This document shows positions 22,026 through 33,764 of a stretch of DNA of 64,000 bases, piece after piece. Where the stretch lies: positions 82,472,604-82,536,603 of the forward strand of contig NC_092349.1 of assembly GCF_963676685.1 (NCBI RefSeq). Direction: 5' to 3'. Source of the stretch: Mytilus edulis. Taxonomy: Eukaryota > Mollusca > Bivalvia > Mytilida > Mytilidae. The notes under the pieces are model-generated. The model was not told the origin of the DNA and searched no databases. It was given only the letters and a program-made list of their open reading frames with translations. Position numbers and translations under genes: made by a program. The first letter of the stretch is position 1. Every line of letters begins with the position of its first letter.

Positions 22026-24394
22026 GCCTGACGGTTAAGTACAAAACAATGAATGAAATACAAATATGATATACAATAACAAACGACACCATTGAATTCT
22101 TGTTTTGGTCTATAACATCCAGATTGATATACAAAAAAATAAACCAATTAAACAAACTAACGTGTGACAATTCTTCATCTATTGGCAATATTTTGCTTAA
22201 ATTCAAAACAAAAACGACACCAATGTATTTTTTTTTAAATCTTTTTAACGGACTTTTATTGACACCTTTTCTACATACATATGTACATATATAATATCAT
22301 ATAATTTTAAAAAATCAAACTCTGCAATTTTTTTTATGTACCAAGGCAAGTCCAGAACGGGATGAGAGACTTCTTAATTTACAATTTTATTTACGAATAG
22401 GGGTGTTGTACGACCTTGTCCACCCATGAGGGTCTCGCATATGCAGTCGGTTTTGTTATTTTATTGATTGTCTGTTAATTTCGACCGTACAATAACAATT
22501 CACCATTCAATTTGCAGTCTGTCCAATGCTATACAAGAAGAAAAACAATAAAGACACAAACTATTTTGATTCTGATTATCTTTCAATTCAAGATAGTATT
22601 ATTGACTTCATTATCAATGAATGAAAATAAATGTTCTCGTCATGAAAAATTTCGGCCACTCTACGCGCCATATATTTTGTTAAAATGTTCTTATTAATCA
22701 CGGGTTCAGACGTTTTCTCATTTCTTTTAGTTTCATAAAAATAACATGTTAATTGAAATGTTCAATTTAATATTTGCCGCTGAACGTCAAGCAGCTATTA
22801 ATAGATATACCTTTTCTTCAATTGGTCATGCAAAGTTGTATTTTGTTTATTTTTGTTCATCTCCAGTATTTCCTTTGTTCTCACTGCTCTTCGGCGGATT
22901 TCGCCGTCTTTTAGAAACGACAAAGCCGCTTTTTTAGCAGGTACTTTTTTTGAAATTCGCGCAACCTGATTATGACGTCAGTGAATATTCCGCGAAAATA
23001 TGACTTCATTTAAAGCGAAATGTTGACGTTCTTATTAGAAACACCGCGAAATTACAACGTTCTGGTTACAAACGTCGCGAAAACAACACGAAAAGTTTTG
23101 AAAACATTATTATCTGCCCCTGCTACTGTATCGTATTCCCTTATACATACATGTAGAGCAAATAATATCAATATGCAATGGAGTATGCAGCCGTACTCTC
23201 CCATAACAGGAAAATAACATGACTTTTTATTTACCATCGGCAATCCGCGTCACGCTTCGACCCCAATGAGACCCACATGTTATTATGCCCTTAAACACTC
23301 AAACACATAAACTTTACAACAGAATTATCAGGATTAACAACAGAAATCAATCGACAAATATTGTTTTGCGGTCTTCTCTCAAGTATTTCTCCCTATACAA
23401 AGCCTGTACTATATATGCAGGAATTGGTTGGCCCTTATTATGGGTCGATTGTATTGTACTATTTGATGAGGATCTTAAGTAAATGTACATTGGTGTCTGG
23501 ATTGGTTTTACAGCATAAGGAAGAGTGGCAGTAGAGAATAATGGACAAAAATAACGATTAAAGAAAATTAGGGCTAAAAAGTAAGAATACAAAGAATAGA
23601 GTATATAACATGTATAATGGGCAAAAAATAAAGAATATGGAGAATAATCCTCAGTTTACTGAAGAAAGCAGACAATGCAGACTCTAAAACGCAATAGTCT
23701 TTTAATATGACAAAATTTGTACTTGCATGGTAGATGATGCGTACATAGTTTTGATCATTGGTAAACTCAGGTTACTTTTTTGTTTTTGTCTCTGAACAAT
23801 GTATCTATCTATAGATATGATTCGAATCCTGTCATGATCACAGCTGGACTGTGTTAGCAGATTATTTGTTTGTGTCTATTTTCTGTCAAATTTTTAATTT
23901 GTATTACATTGTTAACGTTTTTAACGTTGGCATGTACTATTTCTTTGTTTTCTAGCAATGTGCAATACTATAAAAACACTGGAAAAAAATCGATGTAAAT
24001 GAATGGAATTAACATTAACATGGTTTGTGTTTCCTGTATATGAAGGGTTTCAGCTTACAAAGATGAGGATGACGGGTTTAAAGTGATAAGGTTGAATTCA
24101 TCCAATCACAATTTTTTTAGGTGACATTACGATTTAGTTGACTGTTATATGATATCTGCATTACAGATGACCACATATATCTTCCACTTGTCGTTGCCAC
24201 AATATTAATCCGGTAATCTTTTTATCACAGAATGCGACTGATCACTGAACTTGATTGTGGAAATCTTAAAAGACTTAAAATCAAAATAGAAATACTTTCA
24301 CATGTTGCATAAGTAAAGCAAATATTCAAAGTCAATGAACCATGAAGAGGGGGTGGAGCTATATAATCTTGCAATAAATAACAGATTCACAACA
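22026..24394. other. No gene seen
   Basis: AT-rich, with many short frames on both strands and no domain. The last 60 bases lead into the 70-bp satellite. Confidence 0.3.
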
Positions 24395-27300
24395 CAACAG
24401 CTCCAACTAGTAGAGCACGAACTGATGAACTTAACAGCACCAGCTTGGTATCCTCCAAGGTGTTATAGGGAATTAACTATAGTTTGGAGCTGATGAGCTT
24501 AACAGCACCAGCTTGGTATCCTCCAATAGGGTTATAGGGAATTTACTATAGTTTTGGAACTGATGAACTCAACAGCACCAGCTTGGTATCCTCCAACAGG
24601 GTTATAGGGAATTTACTATAGTTTTGGAGCTGATGAGCTTAACAGCACCAGCTTGGTATCCTCCAAGGGGGTTATAGGGAATTTACTATAGTTTTATAAC
24701 TGACGAACTTAACTGCACCAGCTTGGTATCCTCCAACAGAGTTATAGGGAATTAACTATAGTTTTGGAACTGATGAACTTAATATCACCAGCTTGGTATC
24801 CTCCAAGGGGGTTATAGGGAATTTACTATAGTTTTGTAACTGATGAGCTTAACTGTACCAGCTTGGTATCCTCCAAGGGGGTTATAGGGAATTAACTATA
24901 GTTTTGTAACTGATGAACTTAACAGCACCAGCTTTGTATCCTCCAACAGGGTTATAGGGAATTTACTATAGTTTTGTAACTGATGAGCTTAACTGCACTA
25001 GCTTGATATACTCCAAGTGGGTTATAGTGATTTTACTATAGTTTTGGAACTGGTGAACTTAACAACACCAGCTTGCAGGTATTTTCAAACAGGATTATAG
25101 GGAATTAACTATAGTGTCGGAACTGATGAACTTAACAGCACCAGCTTGGTATCCTCCAACAGGGTTATAGGGAATTTACTATAATTTTGGCACTGATGAG
25201 TTTAACAGCACCAGCTTGGTATCCTCCAACAGGGTTATAGGGAATTTACTATAGTTTTGGAACTGACGAGCTTAACAGCACCAGCTTGGTATCCCCCAAC
25301 AGGGTTATAGGGAATTTACTATAGTTTTGTAACTGATGAACTTAACAGCACCAGCTTGGTATCCTCCAACAGGGTTATAGGGAATCAACTATAGTTTTGG
25401 AAATGATGAACTTAATAGCACCAGCTTGGTATCCTCCAAGGGGGTTATAGGGAATTTACTATAGTTTTGTATCTGATGAGCTTAACTGTACCAGCTTGGT
25501 ATCCTCCAAGGGGGTTATAGGGAATTAACTATAGTTTTGTAACTGATGAACTTAACAGCACCAGCTTTGTATCCTCCAACAGGGTTATAGGGAATTTACT
25601 ATAGTTTTGTAACTGATGAGCTTAACTGCACCAGCTTGATATACTCCAAGTGGGTTATAGTGATTTTACTATAGTTTTGGAACTGGTGAACTTAACAACA
25701 CCAGCTTGCAGGTATTTTCAAACAGGATTATAGGTGATTAACTATAGTGTCGGAACTGATGAACTTAACAGCACCAGCTTGGTATCCTCCCACAGGGTTA
25801 TAGGGAATTTACTATAATTTTGGCACTGATGAGTTTAACAGCACCAGCTTGGTATCCTCCAACAGGGTTATAGGGAATTTACTATAGTTTTCGAACTGAC
25901 GAGCTTAACAGCACCAGCTTGGTATCCCCCAACAGGGTTATAGGGAATTTACTATAGTTTTGTAACTGATGAACTTAACAGCACCAGCTTGGTATCCTCC
26001 AACAGGGTTATAGGGAATTTACTATAGTTTTGTAACTGATGAACTTAACAGCAACAGCTTGGTATCCTCCAACAGTGTTATTGGGAATTTACTATAGTTT
26101 TTGGAACTGATGAACTCAACAGCACCAGCATGGTATCCTCCAAGGGGATTATAGGGAATTTACTATAGTTTTGTAACTGATGAGCTTAACTGCACCAGCT
26201 TGATATACTCCAAGTGGGTTATAGTGATTTTACTATAGTTTTGGAACTGGTGAACTTAACAACACCAGCTTGCAGGTATTTTCAAACAGGATTATAGGTG
26301 ATTAACTATAGTGTCGGAACTGATGAACTTAACAGCACCAGCTTGGTATCCTCCAACACGGTTATAGGGAATTTACTATAGCTTTGGAGCTGATGAACTT
26401 AACAGCACCAGCTTGGTATCCTCCAAGGGGATTATAGGGAATTACCTATAGTTTTGGAACTGATGAACTTAACAGCACCAGCATGGTATCCTCCAAGGGG
26501 ATTATAGGGAATTACCTATAGTTTTGGAACTGATGAACTTAACAGCATCAGGTTGGTAACCTCCAAGGGGGTTATAGGGAATCAACTATAGTTTTGGAAC
26601 TGATGAACTCATCAGCATCAGGTTGGTAACCTCCAAGGGGGTTATAGGGAATTTACTATAGTTTTGGAACTGATAAACTTAACAGCAGCAGCTTGGTATC
26701 CTCCAACAGGGTTATAGGGAATTAACTATAGTTTTGGAACTGACGAGCTTAACAGCACCAGCTTGGTATCCTTCAACAGGGTTATAGTGAATTTACTATA
26801 GTTTTGGAACTGATGAACTTAACAGCACCAGCTTGGTATCCTCCAATAGGGTTATAGGGAATTAACTATAGTTTTGGAACTGATAAACTTAACAGCAGCA
26901 GCTTGGTATCCTCCAACAGGGTTATAGGGAATTAACTATAGTTTTGGAACTGATAAACTTAACAGCAGCAGCTTGGTATCCTCCAACAGGGTTATAGGGA
27001 ATTAACTATAGTTTTGGAACTGACGAGCTTAACAGCACCAGCTTGGTATCCTCCAACAGGGTTATAGTGAATTTACTATAGTTTTGGAACTGATGAACTT
27101 AACAGCACCAGCTTGGTATCCTCCAATAGGGTTATAGGGAATTAACTATAGTTTCGGAACTGATGAACTCAACAGCACCAGTTTTGTATCCTCCAAGGGG
27201 GTTATAGGGAATTTACTATAGTTTTTGGAACTGATGAGCTTAACAGCACCAGCATGGTATCCTCCAACAGGGTTATAGGGAATTTACTATTGTTTTTGTA

Positions 27301-27440
27301 ACTGATGAACTTAACAGCACCAGCATGGTATCCTCCAAGGGGGTTATAGGGAATTTACTATAGTTTTTGGAAGTGATGAACTTAACAGCACCAGCTTGGT
27401 ATCCTCCAAGGGGTTTATATGGAATTTACTATAGTTTTCA
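24395..27440. repeat. 70-bp satellite array, about 43 units, with higher-order structure
   Basis: The unit runs AACTGATGAACTTAACAGCA, CCAGCTTGGTATCCTCCAAC, AGGGTTATAGGGAATTTACT, ATAGTTTTGG; period 70 with occasional 71. Within each unit TATAG..CTATA can pair over an eight-base loop. A marker variant (CTCCAAGTGGGTTATAGTGA, followed by a unit with GCAGGTATTTTCAAACAGG) occurs at 25011, 25644 and 26208, that is every eight or nine units. No open frame persists through it. Confidence 0.95.
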
Positions 27441-27636
27441 GTGCTGTATTTAAAGCTATTCCTTTTTTACAATGTCAGTGTTTATAACAGGTACATTGAA
27501 AATAATGTTAGCAAGTTAAAATCTAATGCTGGATTTCTAACTTGCTACTGTCCGAGGATAAGACAAGAGACATTCATCCATTTGATACTTTGATTTCCTT
27601 ATCACTGGTTATTATTCAACCATTTATTTTATTATG

Positions 27637-27808
27637 TACTGTGGATTCATAATTATCCGTTAGATAGACGAACCACGAAATTAAATGTTCAAATAATGAC
27701 ATATTTTCTTAGGCTTCTGCAAAACAACGAAATTAAATATCTACGAATATTCAAGTTTTCCTTAATCCACGAAAATTGGTACCCACGAAAATAAATGAAT
27801 CCACAGTA
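27637..27808. mobile_element. 172-bp MITE with TACTGTGGATTCAT ends
   Basis: TACTGTGGATTCAT at 27637-27650 and its exact complement at 27795-27808. It sits between the two satellite arrays. Fragments of the same family occur near 10156, 10504 and 43063. Confidence 0.8.
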
Positions 27809-27814
27809 TAACTA

Positions 27815-29680
27815 TGCATGTCTCCCTAGTGGAGCAGAAACTTTTGACTCTTTATGAGCATCCTAATATCCTCTCCACCTATATAAGTGGTTACAGGTTA
27901 TTCAATCTTAAATAACATCGCATGTCTCCCTAGTGGAGCAGAAACCTTTGACTCTTTATGAGCATCTGAATCTCCTCTCCACCTATATTGGTGGTTACAG
28001 GTTATTCAATCTTAAATAACATTGCATGTCTCCCTAGTGGAGCAGAAACTTATGACTCTTTATGAGCATCTGAATCTCCTCTCCACCTATATTGGTGGTT
28101 ACAGGTTATTCAATCTTAAATAACATTGCATGTCTCCCTTGTGGAGCAGAAACTTATTTTATCATGTATAACATCACATGTCTCCCTAATGGAGCAAAAA
28201 CTTTTGACTCTTTATGAGCATCCTAATCTCCTCTCCCCCTATATTGGTGGTTACAGGTTATTCAATCTTAAATAACATTGCATGTCTCCCTAGTGGAGCA
28301 GAAACTTTTGACTCTTTATGAGAATCCTAATCTCCTCTCCACCTATATTGGTGGTTACAGGTTATTCAATCTTAAATAACATTGCATGTCTCCCTAGTGG
28401 AGCAGAAACCTTTGACTCTTTATGAGCATCCTAATCTCCTCTCCACCTATATAAGTGGTTACAGGTTATTCAATCTTAAATAACATTGCATGTCTCCCTA
28501 GTGGAGCAGAAACTTTTGACTCTTTATGAGCATCCTAATCTCCTCTCCACCTATATTGGTGGTTACAGGTTATTCAATCTTAAATAACATTGCATGTCTC
28601 CCTAGTGGAGCAGAAACTTTTGACTCTTTATGAGCATCCTAATCTCCTCTCCACCTATATAAGTGGTTACAGGTTATTCAATCTTAAATAACATTGCATG
28701 TCTCCCTAGTGGAGCAGAAACTTTTGACTCTTTATGAGCATCCTAATATCCTCTCCACCTATATTGGTGGTTACAGGTTATTCAATCTTAAATAACATTG
28801 CATGTCTCCCTAGTGGAGCAGAAACTTTTGACTCTATATGAGCATCCTAATCTCCTCTCCACCTATATTGGTGGTTACAGGTTATTCAATCTTAAATAAC
28901 ATTGCATGTCTCCCTAGTGGAGCAGAAACTTTTGACTCTTTATGAGCATCCTAATCTCCTCTCCACCTATATAAGTGGTTACAGGTTATTCAATCTTAAA
29001 TAACATTGCATGTCTCCCTAGTGGAGCAGAAACTTTTGACTCTTTATGAGCATCCTAATATCCTCTCCACCTATATTGGTGGTTACAGGTTATTCAATCT
29101 TAAATAACATTGCATGTCTCCCTAGTGGAGCAGAAACTTTTGACTCTATATGAGCATCCTAATCTCCTCTCCACCTATATTGGTGGTTACAGGTTATTCA
29201 ATCTTAAATAACATTGCATGTCTCCCTAGTGGAGCAGAAACTTTTGACTCTTTATGAGCATCCTAATATCCTCTCCACCTATATAAGTGGTTACAGGTTA
29301 TTCAATCTTAAATAACATTGCATGTCTCCCTAGTGGAGCAGAAACTTTTGACTCTTTATGAGCATCCTAATATCCTCTCCACCTATATTGGTGGTTACAG
29401 GTTATTCAATCTTAAATAACATCGCATGTCTCCCTAGTGGAGCAGAAACTTTTGACTCTTTATGAGCATCCTAATATCCTCTCCACCTATATTGGTGGTT
29501 ACAGGTTATTCAATCTTAAATAACATTGCATGTCTCCCTTGTGGAGCAGAAACTTATTTTATCATGTATAACATCACATGTCTCCCTAGTGGAGCAGAAA
29601 CTTTTGACCCTTTATGAGCATCCTAATCACCGCTCCACCTATAGTCGTGGTTATCAGGTTATACACTCTCGAATGTTCTG
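27815..29680. repeat. 104-bp tandem array, about 17-18 units
   Basis: GCATGTCTCCCTAGTGGAGC recurs every 104 bases (first two at about 27816 and 27920). Units alternate in a short variable box, CCTATATTGGTGG versus CCTATATAAGTGG. Two units, near 28140 and 29540, are shortened and linked by TTATTTTATCATGTATAACA. The unit resembles the tail of the retroelement at 590-690, as does the sequence beyond the last unit. Confidence 0.95.
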
Positions 29681-29925
29681 TGTTTTGAGTTGTTTTCCTA
29701 ACAGCAGATTGAAGGGAGGGGCTTCTTTTGGTCCAGGCCTCCTTTATAGGCTTATAGAGCTACATTTATGGTTATGCATAAATTTTACAAGTCCCATTCC
29801 TGACATAGCCATTTGGTTTGCCCACTTTTTTTTCAAAATCCTGATTCTGCTTTCTTTGTTTTTTTGTGTGGTCTCTTTTTATTAAGCTTCTGATTTTTTT
29901 TCCTTGATTTAAAAACCGTTTCCCC
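29681..29925 (+). repeat. Unrepeated continuation of the 104-bp unit's parent sequence
   Basis: From GTTCTGTGTTTTGAGTTGTT onward the last unit runs into single-copy sequence, as the retroelement tail does (CTATGTTGTGTCATGTGTAC at 687). A 119-codon frame through 29526-29885 arises from the repeat plus this tail and I do not regard it as a gene. Confidence 0.4.
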
Positions 29926-31503
29926 CTTTTTAGCTCACCTGGCCCGAAGGGCCAAGTGAGCTTTTCTCATCACTCGGCGTCCGTCGTCCGTCGTTGTCGT
30001 TAACTTTTTACATTTTGAACTTCCTCTAGAGAACTACTGAATGGAATGAAACCAAACATGGCATGAATGTTCCTTATGAGGTGCTGACCAAGTGTTGTTA
30101 CTTTGTAGCCGATCCATCATCCAAGATGGCCGCCAGCGGGGGACTTAGTTTAACATAGAACCCTATGGGAAATGCATATAAATGACTTCTTTTAGAGTAC
30201 CACTGAATGGAATAAAACCAAACATAGCATGAATGTTCCTTATGAGGTGCTGACCAAGTGTTGTTACTTTGTAGCTGATCCATCATCCAAGATGGAAGCC
30301 AGCGGGGGACTTAGTTTAACATAGAACCCTATAGGAAATGTATATAAATGACTTTTTTTTAGAGTACCACTGAATGGAATGAAACCAAACATAGCATGAA
30401 TGTTCCTTATCAGGTGCTGACCAAGTGTTGTTACTTTGTAGCTGATCCATCATCCAAGATGGCCACCAGCGGAGGACTTAGTTTAACATAGGACCCTATG
30501 GGAAATGCATACAAATGACTTTTTTCAGAGAACCACTGAATGGAATGAAACCAAACTAGCATGAATGTTCCTTATAAGGTGCTGACCAAGTGTTGTTACT
30601 TTGTTACCGATCCATCATCCAAAATGGCTGCCAGCGGGGGACTTAGTTTAACATAGGACTTTATGGGAAATGCATACAAATGACATCTTTTAGAGAACCA
30701 CTGAATGGAATGAAACCAAACATAGAATGCATGATCCTTATGAGGTACTGACCAAGTGGTGTTACTTTGCAGCCAATCCATCATCCAAGATGGCCGCCAA
30801 CGGGGGACTTAGTTTAACATAGGACCCTATGGGAAATGCATACAAATGACTTCTTTCAGAGAACCACTGAATGGAATGAAACCAAACATTGCATGAATGT
30901 TCCTTATGAGGTGCTGACCAAGTGTTGTTACTTTGTAGCCAATCCATCATCAAAGATGGACGCCAGCGGGGGACTTACATAGGACCCTATGGGAAATGCA
31001 TACAAATGACTTCTTTTAGAGAACCACTGAATGGAATGAAACCAAACATAGCATGAATGTTCCTTATGAGGTGCTGACCAAGTTTTGTTACTTTGTAGCC
31101 GATCCACCATTCAAGATAGCAGACAGCGGGGGACTTACATAGGGCCCCTATGGGAAACGCATACAAATGACTTCTTTTAGAGAACCACTGAATGGAATGA
31201 AACCAAACATAGCATTAATGTTCCTTATGAGGTGCTGACAAAGTTTTGTTACTTTGTAGGCGACCCATCATCCAAGATGGCCCCCAACGGGGGACTTAGT
31301 TAACATAGGATCCTTTTGAAAATACATACAAATTTCTTCTTTTAGAGAACAACTGAATTGAATGAAACCAAACATGTTTGTTTCTTTCCTTTTGAGGTGC
31401 TGGCCAAGTGTTGTTACTTTGTAGCCAAATTTTTTTTATATATATAATTTCAAAAACCCAAGAAAAGTCAGGTGAGCGATACAGGCTCTTGGGAGCCTCT
31501 AGT
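29926..31503 (-). mobile_element. Non-autonomous element with terminal hairpins and ~166-bp internal repeats
   Basis: The low-coordinate end is TTTTTAGCTCACCTGGCCC-GAAG-GGCCAAGTGAGC, a strong stem; the high end is GGTGAGCGATACAGGCTC-TTGG-GAGCCTCTAG, another stem. Between them about eight units share CACTGAATGGAATGAAACCA, CTGACCAAGTGTTGTTACTT and ATCCAAGATGGCCGCCAGCG. Read from the minus strand its ends match the element at 44925-46239. The roughly 62-codon minus-strand frames in each unit are repeat by-products. Confidence 0.8.
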
Positions 31504-32264
31504 TTACATATGCCTGACCAAAACGTTGTGAGCTTTTTTCATCAGTTTGCTATTGTTAAAGGATAAGGGTTCCTACTGAAATGTGAAAAAGTTCTCATTT
31601 ATATTGATACAAAAGTAATCGAACCACACTGAATTTAACCTTCATACCTTCAAGGCCATAAAATAAATTACAAATTTGTTTGTAAATGTTTATTATATCA
31701 CAACTGCCTATATATACTGATTTCTGCAAAACATTAAAATATAAACAATAATAATAATAATTCTTAACAAATATTTAGGCATAACAGTTTAATGCTAAAT
31801 GGTTTTCTGTTTTTTGACATTAATTAAAAGTAAGTACTTGGCTAAAACAGTCCAAAGTTTTATAAATATACTTCTAAAACATGCAGGTATAAATTCAAAT
31901 ATAAAATGCAATTCATAAATGTATAGTAAGTGCTAATTTAAATGGAACCCATCATATGCCAAGCCCATTTGTCCCTGGTTCTAATGATAACACAGAATAC
32001 ATCTAAAATATTCCCAAATTTGTTGGCAACAGGACAATAATCTAGGTCAATGTCACTGCTGGTGGAGTTTTTATTCCCAGAGGGGCATCACCAGCCCAGT
32101 AGTCAGTACTTCTGTGTTGACATGAATTGTCATTGATGTGATCATAACTATAAATTAACTGTTTATAAAAATTTGAATTTTTTAAATACTAAGGTTTTTC
32201 TACCTCAGAAATAGATAACCTTAGCTGTATTTTTCAAAACTTTTAGGAATTTTGGGTCCTCTAT
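31504..32264. other. No gene seen
   Basis: AT-rich sequence with no domain-bearing frame. Confidence 0.3.
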
Positions 32265-32400
32265 GCTCTTCAACTTCATACTTTATTTGGACAATTTAAC
32301 TTTTTTGGCGTCACTGATGAGTGTTTTGTAGAAAAAGCGGGCGTCTGGCGTACTACCAAATTTAAATTCTGGTATCTATGATGAGTTTATTTGGTCTCAT
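32265..32400 (+). repeat. Dispersed repeat carrying a hammerhead-ribozyme region
   Basis: CTTCAACTTCATACTTTATT leads to the ribozyme-like core, and CTGGTATCTATGATGAGTTT closes it. I recall this repeat as abundant in mussels and linked to retrozyme-type or Penelope-like elements. Confidence 0.55.
32307..32350 (+). ncRNA. Decayed type I hammerhead ribozyme
   Basis: Stem I can form (CGTCA before the core, TGGCG after the cleavage site), CTGATGA is intact, and the cleavage triplet GTC is present at 32342-32344. Stem II is weakened (GTG..GAA) and the invariant GAAA after it reads AAAG, so the general-base G12 is gone. It is expected to be inactive. Confidence 0.6.
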
Positions 32401-32739
32401 GTGAGCTTTTTCACATCTTAGATGTTAAAGATGTCTCTTGGTGGTAAAAATTATTTACCTCAAAAAAGTTTACAGTTCACCATATACATGATATAACCTA
32501 GGAAATTTTTTTTTTTTTTTCAAAATTCTTCTTTTTTAAGATATTTGCTATAGGGTAAATTGTAGTTTAAGTTTGTGTCTATTTGTATCATAAAATTTGT
32601 AAGATTTGAAAATTGCCATAAATGTTTTATTTGTATATTCAAAAATCTGCAAAATCTAAAGATAGATCAAAATCCAAAGAAGATCTGATTGCTTGAATTA
32701 TTTATTCAAAGAAAAAACCACTTATATATATATGCAGAG

Positions 32740-32905
32740 GCAGATCCACGGGAGGGTTGCGTGGGTTGGACCCCCTCCCCTTGTTTTGGGATGATCAATG
32801 CATTTGAATGGGGACATGTGGTGGAACCCCCCCCCCCCCCCCCCCCCCCCCCTTATCCTGGGTAAGAACCCCCCTCTTTTCAAAATGGCTGGATCGGCCC
32901 CTGAC
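32740..32905 (+). mobile_element. Short G/C-rich element with a ~26-base poly-C run
   Basis: GAGGCAGATCCACGGGAGG at the left, GGATGATCAATGCATTTGAA in the middle and GGATCGGCCCCTGAC at the right follow the same order as the copy at 52620-52772. The poly-C run at about 32827-32852 is an expansion of a shorter run in the other copy. Confidence 0.65.
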
Positions 32906-33764
32906 ATGCTGAAAAAATTGCTTTCAGTAAGTTAACACAATACAAAAGTTGATAATGTTTTTGAAAAAGGTAAAAAAAAATCCAGAAGTAATGAGAATTT
33001 AAATATACAACAAGTGTATTGCTCATGATTTTTTTTGTTTTGTGTGTAAATATATGACATACATGTATATTTAAAGACTCTACCTCTATGAGAAAATATT
33101 AGTGGACAAAAATAAGTGCAATTTATATTAAATCCTGTGTTTGAAATAATCCAATTCTATTTTTTATGTTAGAATATTACATTCATATCAAGTATTTTAT
33201 TCAATATTAAATTAAAGTAAAAATACTGTATTCTGTCTTGTTTAGTTTTGTAGTGAATATATGCAATGCATATCTATATATTAGAATTATAAAGTTATTG
33301 TATAACAAATGTAAACTTTTACAAAAAAAATTAACAAAATACTTTGATAATTTACAATTTAAAAATTATTGGTTTAGAAATAATGAAGTAGTAAAAATTT
33401 AAAAAATTCTTATTTTCCACTAAACTTAAAAATTAGAGAACTTTATTGTTAATCAATTAAATGTTAATCATCATGCGTACCAGTTGATGAAAATACTAAA
33501 GAGATATCACAATCTTTATAGAGTTTTTTTTTTAAATTTTGAAATAATTCTAAGCATAAGCAGATCAACTTCCCTGAAATAAACAACTTTACAGTATTTG
33601 TTTTTCTACCATGGTACAGGTGGTACAGGTTAGTTGTAATTACAAAGTTATTACACACCCTGAATTATTAAACAACAACCAAGTCTCAAACTACACATAG
33701 ATATCTCTGAAATACACATCCTTACCATTCTTCTTAAACAAAGAATTATATAATATATTAATGC
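32906..33764. other. No gene seen
   Basis: Very AT-rich, frames short and without domains. Confidence 0.3.

Noticed and set aside
24395-27440. CTGATGA in nearly every 70-bp unit, suggesting hammerhead ribozymes
   Set aside because: No GAAA box or complementary stem II follows; GCTT is met by AGCTT, which does not pair. The motif alone is coincidence.
24395-29680. Regular repeats as a CRISPR array
   Set aside because: Whole units repeat without unique spacers, and the genome is eukaryotic.
29526-29885. 119-codon plus-strand frame as a membrane protein gene
   Set aside because: Its first part is the 104-bp repeat and the rest is T-rich single-copy tail; no splice or start support.
30098-31110. 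Series of about 62-codon minus-strand frames with similar sequences
   Set aside because: They follow the 166-bp repeat unit exactly and have no domain; repeat by-products.
32722-32907. Glycine-rich minus-strand frame
   Set aside because: Produced by the poly-C run of a short mobile element.
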